Assembly: GCA_902797705.1 (NCBI GenBank) | Contig: CADBTX010000181.1 | Coordinates: 1-9,173, forward strand | Length of the DNA: 9,173 nucleotides | Origin: an uncultured Lachnospiraceae bacterium | GTDB lineage: Bacteria; Bacillota; Clostridia; Lachnospirales; Lachnospiraceae | Direction: 5' to 3' | Part shown: in pieces, positions 6,475 through 9,173 of the stretch | How the letters are laid out: the number at the start of each line of letters is the position of its first letter | Numbering within the stretch: the stretch's first letter is position 1 | Made by a program: the position numbers and the translations under genes | The notes under the pieces: model-generated | Told to the model about the DNA's origin: nothing | Databases searched by the model: none | The model's input: the letters and a program-made list of their open reading frames with translations, nothing else

Positions 6475-9173
6475 GCAGCTTAGGGATAAGATAATAGGAG
6501 TATTGACCTCAAGGCTTTTCTTCCTTGCGGCGGCTGTCTTTGTGCTTTTTTCCGTTCTTACGGTGCGCCTTTTCAATCTCCAGATCATAGAAGGAGAGTC
6601 CTTCTTAGATAATTTCACCTTAAAGATCGAACGTGAAAAGACCATAAAGAGCACCAGAGGCTCCATCTTCGACAGGAACGGGAACTTCCTCGCAAAGGAT
6701 AAACTGGCCTATTCTGTTACCATCGAGGACAATTATGATTCGGGCTCCAAAAAGAACATGGAGATCAATAATACCATCGTGAGCCTGATGGATATCATCG
6801 AGAGGAACGGAGACAAGTTCAATAACGACTTTTTTATAATACTGGATGAATCCGGAAACTATCAGTTCACCCTTGAAGGCTCGAGACAGCTCAGGTTCCT
6901 GGCGGATATCTACGGAAGGAACAGCGCCGACGACCTTAAAGCCAGAGAGAAGAACGCCACTGCGGACGATATCATATCCTACCTCTGCTCCGACAAAAAA
7001 TTCGGTATCGGGACCTATACGAAAAAACCCGACGGAAGCTATGATTTTGTTCCCGAGGAGGGCTTTTCAAAAGAGGACCTGCTTAAGGTCATAACCGTAA
7101 GATATAACCTGAGCCTAAACAGTTTCCAGAAATACATCTCCACCACTGTGGCCACCAATGTAAATGACAGGACAGTGGCTGAGGTCATGGAGCATAAGGA
7201 CACGTTACAGGGAGTGAATATCTCCGAGGACACCATACGTGAATATATCGATGATCCCAGTTTTTCACATATTCTTGGATATACGGGAAAGATAAGTGAG
7301 GAAGAGCTCATAGAATTCAATAAGGATCCGGATCTGGACACCTCTGTGGATGCCAGGAATTACGAGCTTAACGACTACGTGGGAAAGGCCGGCATAGAGC
7401 AGGTGATGGAGCGTAAGCTTCAGGGAAAGAAGGGCAGACAGACCATCTTCGTTGATAACTTAGGGCGTGTCACAGAGACCGGAGAAAAGACGGATCCCGT
7501 TGCTGGAAACGATCTTTATCTCACCATTGATTCCGATCTGCAGAAGGCGGTTTACCGGATACTTGAGCAGAAGATCGCCGGAATACTGATCTCAAAGATC
7601 GTGGATGAAAAGCCGGTTGATAATACCGAGGTAAAGAGTTCGGAGATCGTGATCCCCATCGACAACGTGTACTTCGCCTTATTTGATAATAACTTTTTAA
7701 GCATAGATCATCTGTCCTCGGAAAACGCCGGAACAAATGAAAGAGCGGTGTATTCAGCCATACTCGATAAGGAGGAACGGGTCATAGAAAGGCTTAAGGA
7801 AGAACTGTTAAGCGGAGAGCTCGCCTATAACGATCTGGTGCTTGAAGAGCAGTCCTATGAGGCCTATGCCGTATCCTTCCTCCAGTCACAGAAGCGGAAC
7901 ATATTCGATCCTGACCTTATCGATCAGAATAATGAAGTGTACCTTAAGTGGAAGGATGGAGAGTGTTCCTTAAGGGAATACCTTTTGGAGGCTGTGGCCA
8001 AGGGCTGGATCGATTCGTCAAAGATCGGATCCGAAAAGAAATATATGGATTCCGACGAGGTTTTTTCAAATCTTTCGGATTACCTTCTGACCCAGCTTAA
8101 AGAGGACAAGGATTTCCAGAAGAGGATCATAAAATACATGATCCGTCAGGATGAGATCACGGGCTTTGAGATCTGCCACATCCTCTATGAACAGGGTAAG
8201 ATCAGGGACGTGGGAAATAATCTTTCGGAGCTGGATAACGGCACGGTAAGCCCTTTCCGCTTTATGCTGAACAGGATAAAGGCCCTTGAGATCACTCCTG
8301 CGAATCTGGCTCTTGATCCCTGCTCAGGTTCAAGTGTGGTCACGGATGTGAATACCGGTGAAGTGCTGGCCTGTGTTTCCTACCCGAGTTTTGATAATTC
8401 CAAGCTGGCAAACACCGTTGACGCCGAATATTTCGCCTCTCTTCAGAGCGATAAGAGCCTGCCGCTCTATGACTTTTCGACCCAGCAGAAGACGGCTCCC
8501 GGTTCCACCTTTAAGCCGATCTCCAGCGCTGCGGGACTTGAAGAGGGAGTTATAAATGTGGGAGAGACCATAGACTGCGAGGGTATCTTTGAAAAGATCA
8601 CTCCTTCCCCCAAGTGCTGGATCTATCCCAGCGGCACTCACGGAAGCCTTGAGATCACGGGAGCAATACAGAATTCCTGCAACTTCTTTTTCTATGAAGT
8701 GGGCTACCGCCTGGCCTCTGTCGGAGGCATCTATAATAATGAATACGGCTTAAAACGCCTTACGAAATACGTGGATCTCTTCGGCCTTACGGACAAATCC
8801 GGTATAGAGATCACAGAGTCGGAACCAAACGTATCCACACAGGACGCGGTCCGTTCCGCCATCGGACAGGGTAACCATTCCTATACCACGGTAGCGCTCG
8901 CAAGGTACGTAAATGCCGTTGCAAATGAAAGGCACTGCTATAACTTAAGCCTCCTTGACAGGCTCACAGACTCCAACGGGAATGTGATCACAGACTACAC
9001 TCCGGGAGTCAGGAATGAGATAAATATCGCAAGCTCCACCTGGAACATGATCCATGAGGGCATGCGGAAAGCCGTGGAGAATTACGGTGCATTTGAAGAA
9101 TTCCCCATGACCGCAGGAGGAAAGACGGGAACGGCCCAGCAGATAACCACGAGGCCAAACCACGCGCTTTTCG
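6467..9173 (+). CDS. mrdA: Class B penicillin-binding protein 2 with large insertion (3' end outside window)
   Basis: This is a monofunctional peptidoglycan transpeptidase, the elongation PBP2, which cross-links lateral wall glycan made with RodA. The frame is open from 6467 to the window end, giving 902 complete codons. It has a short cytoplasmic tail, a transmembrane helix at about 17-35, the pedestal box TRGSIFDRNGN (63-73), VASNV-like and HILGYTGKIS stretches, GKAGIEQ (306-312), and LTIDSDLQK (352-360). The catalytic motifs are all present: STFK with nucleophile S680 and K683, SCN (S737-N739) and KTG (K886-G888). About 245 residues (roughly 375-620) separate LTIDSDLQK from SSVVTDVNTGEVLA, where ordinary PBP2s need only a short link. 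As a result the visible part alone is longer than typical 630-720 residue homologues. It overlaps mreD by 8 bp. It might be named pbpA/pbpH-like instead, but its mreCD neighbourhood supports mrdA. Confidence 0.93.
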   Translation, partial: MFEQLRDKIIGVLTSRLFFLAAAVFVLFSVLTVRLFNLQIIEGESFLDNFTLKIEREKTIKSTRGSIFDRNGNFLAKDKLAYSVTIEDNYDSGSKKNMEINNTIVSLMDIIERNGDKFNNDFFIILDESGNYQFTLEGSRQLRFLADIYGRNSADDLKAREKNATADDIISYLCSDKKFGIGTYTKKPDGSYDFVPEEGFSKEDLLKVITVRYNLSLNSFQKYISTTVATNVNDRTVAEVMEHKDTLQGVNISEDTIREYIDDPSFSHILGYTGKISEEELIEFNKDPDLDTSVDARNYELNDYVGKAGIEQVMERKLQGKKGRQTIFVDNLGRVTETGEKTDPVAGNDLYLTIDSDLQKAVYRILEQKIAGILISKIVDEKPVDNTEVKSSEIVIPIDNVYFALFDNNFLSIDHLSSENAGTNERAVYSAILDKEERVIERLKEELLSGELAYNDLVLEEQSYEAYAVSFLQSQKRNIFDPDLIDQNNEVYLKWKDGECSLREYLLEAVAKGWIDSSKIGSEKKYMDSDEVFSNLSDYLLTQLKEDKDFQKRIIKYMIRQDEITGFEICHILYEQGKIRDVGNNLSELDNGTVSPFRFMLNRIKALEITPANLALDPCSGSSVVTDVNTGEVLACVSYPSFDNSKLANTVDAEYFASLQSDKSLPLYDFSTQQKTAPGSTFKPISSAAGLEEGVINVGETIDCEGIFEKITPSPKCWIYPSGTHGSLEITGAIQNSCNFFFYEVGYRLASVGGIYNNEYGLKRLTKYVDLFGLTDKSGIEITESEPNVSTQDAVRSAIGQGNHSYTTVALARYVNAVANERHCYNLSLLDRLTDSNGNVITDYTPGVRNEINIASSTWNMIHEGMRKAVENYGAFEEFPMTAGGKTGTAQQITTRPNHALF
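7589..8325 (+). other. Region of the PBP2 gene encoding a ~245-residue insertion in the transpeptidase domain
   Basis: Boundaries are approximate. The encoded stretch has few catalytic-looking motifs. It starts with a segment containing VIPIDNVYFALFDNN, then a strongly charged, probably helical region with ERVIERLKEELL and several Tyr- and Leu-rich amphipathic runs, and ends near ALEITPANLALDP just before the strand that leads to SxxK. Codon use and base composition look like the flanking PBP2 sequence, and the frame is intact, so it is a domain-level insertion and not a recent mobile element. By position it should be extracytoplasmic, on the transpeptidase domain. I do not recognise a named domain in it. 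From memory, similar long PBP2s occur in Lachnospiraceae, but that needs a search. Confidence 0.7.

Noticed and set aside
7521..8641. Reverse-strand open frames inside the PBP2 gene, including the stretch at 8330-8641
   Set aside because: They lack ribosome binding sites and recognisable protein features and lie opposite strongly conserved transpeptidase motifs, so they are reading-frame shadows.
1..9173. High frequency of GATC, roughly twice what I would expect by eye
   Set aside because: Most cases come from ATC, TCC or TCT-type codon junctions after G- or A-ending codons in a genome that favours ATC. Without a background comparison it is not evidence for a regulatory or methylation signal.

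Overview
The window looks like chromosomal DNA from a Firmicute of class Clostridia, most likely a Lachnospiraceae-type anaerobe. This is inferred from the gene order (mutL, miaA, a YnbB-type PLP enzyme, radC, mreB-like, mreC, mreD, a very large PBP2), the strong AGGAGG-type ribosome binding sites, and the frequent AGA/AGG and ATA codons in DNA of moderate GC. No 16S rRNA or other phylogenetic marker is present, so the family assignment is a judgement.

All nine genes lie on the + strand and are tightly packed, with four overlaps. The only gaps are 62 bp or shorter. I see no convincing promoter or intrinsic terminator inside, so the window reads as the interior of one long transcript. It is cut at both ends: mutL lacks its 5' part and the PBP2 gene lacks its 3' end.

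Bases 1-1929 hold the C-terminal half of the mismatch-repair endonuclease MutL, the tRNA isopentenyltransferase MiaA, and a small VOC/glyoxalase-fold protein whose start lies inside the miaA end. Bases 1934-3987 hold a PLP-dependent enzyme of the 'methionine gamma-lyase / aluminium resistance' (YnbB) family and RadC, a JAMM-domain protein that commonly precedes mreBCD in Firmicutes.

Bases 4035-9173 are a cell-wall elongation (Rod complex) cluster: an MreB-family actin, MreC, MreD and a class B penicillin-binding protein (PBP2/MrdA type). MreB-type filaments, the MreC/MreD membrane scaffold and PBP2 together direct lateral peptidoglycan synthesis in rod-shaped cells. The two ends of this module are unusual. 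The MreB-like protein has a clean phosphate-1 loop and adenosine-side motif, but substitutions at the phosphate-2 Asp and at the Glu pair linked to ATP hydrolysis. The PBP2 carries about 245 extra residues inside its transpeptidase domain, between the first strand region and the SxxK motif.

No RNA genes, mobile elements, CRISPR arrays or long repeats were seen. I found no wholly new system. The most interesting material is the modified elongasome and a canonical-looking sliding-clamp-binding peptide at the very start of the visible MutL.
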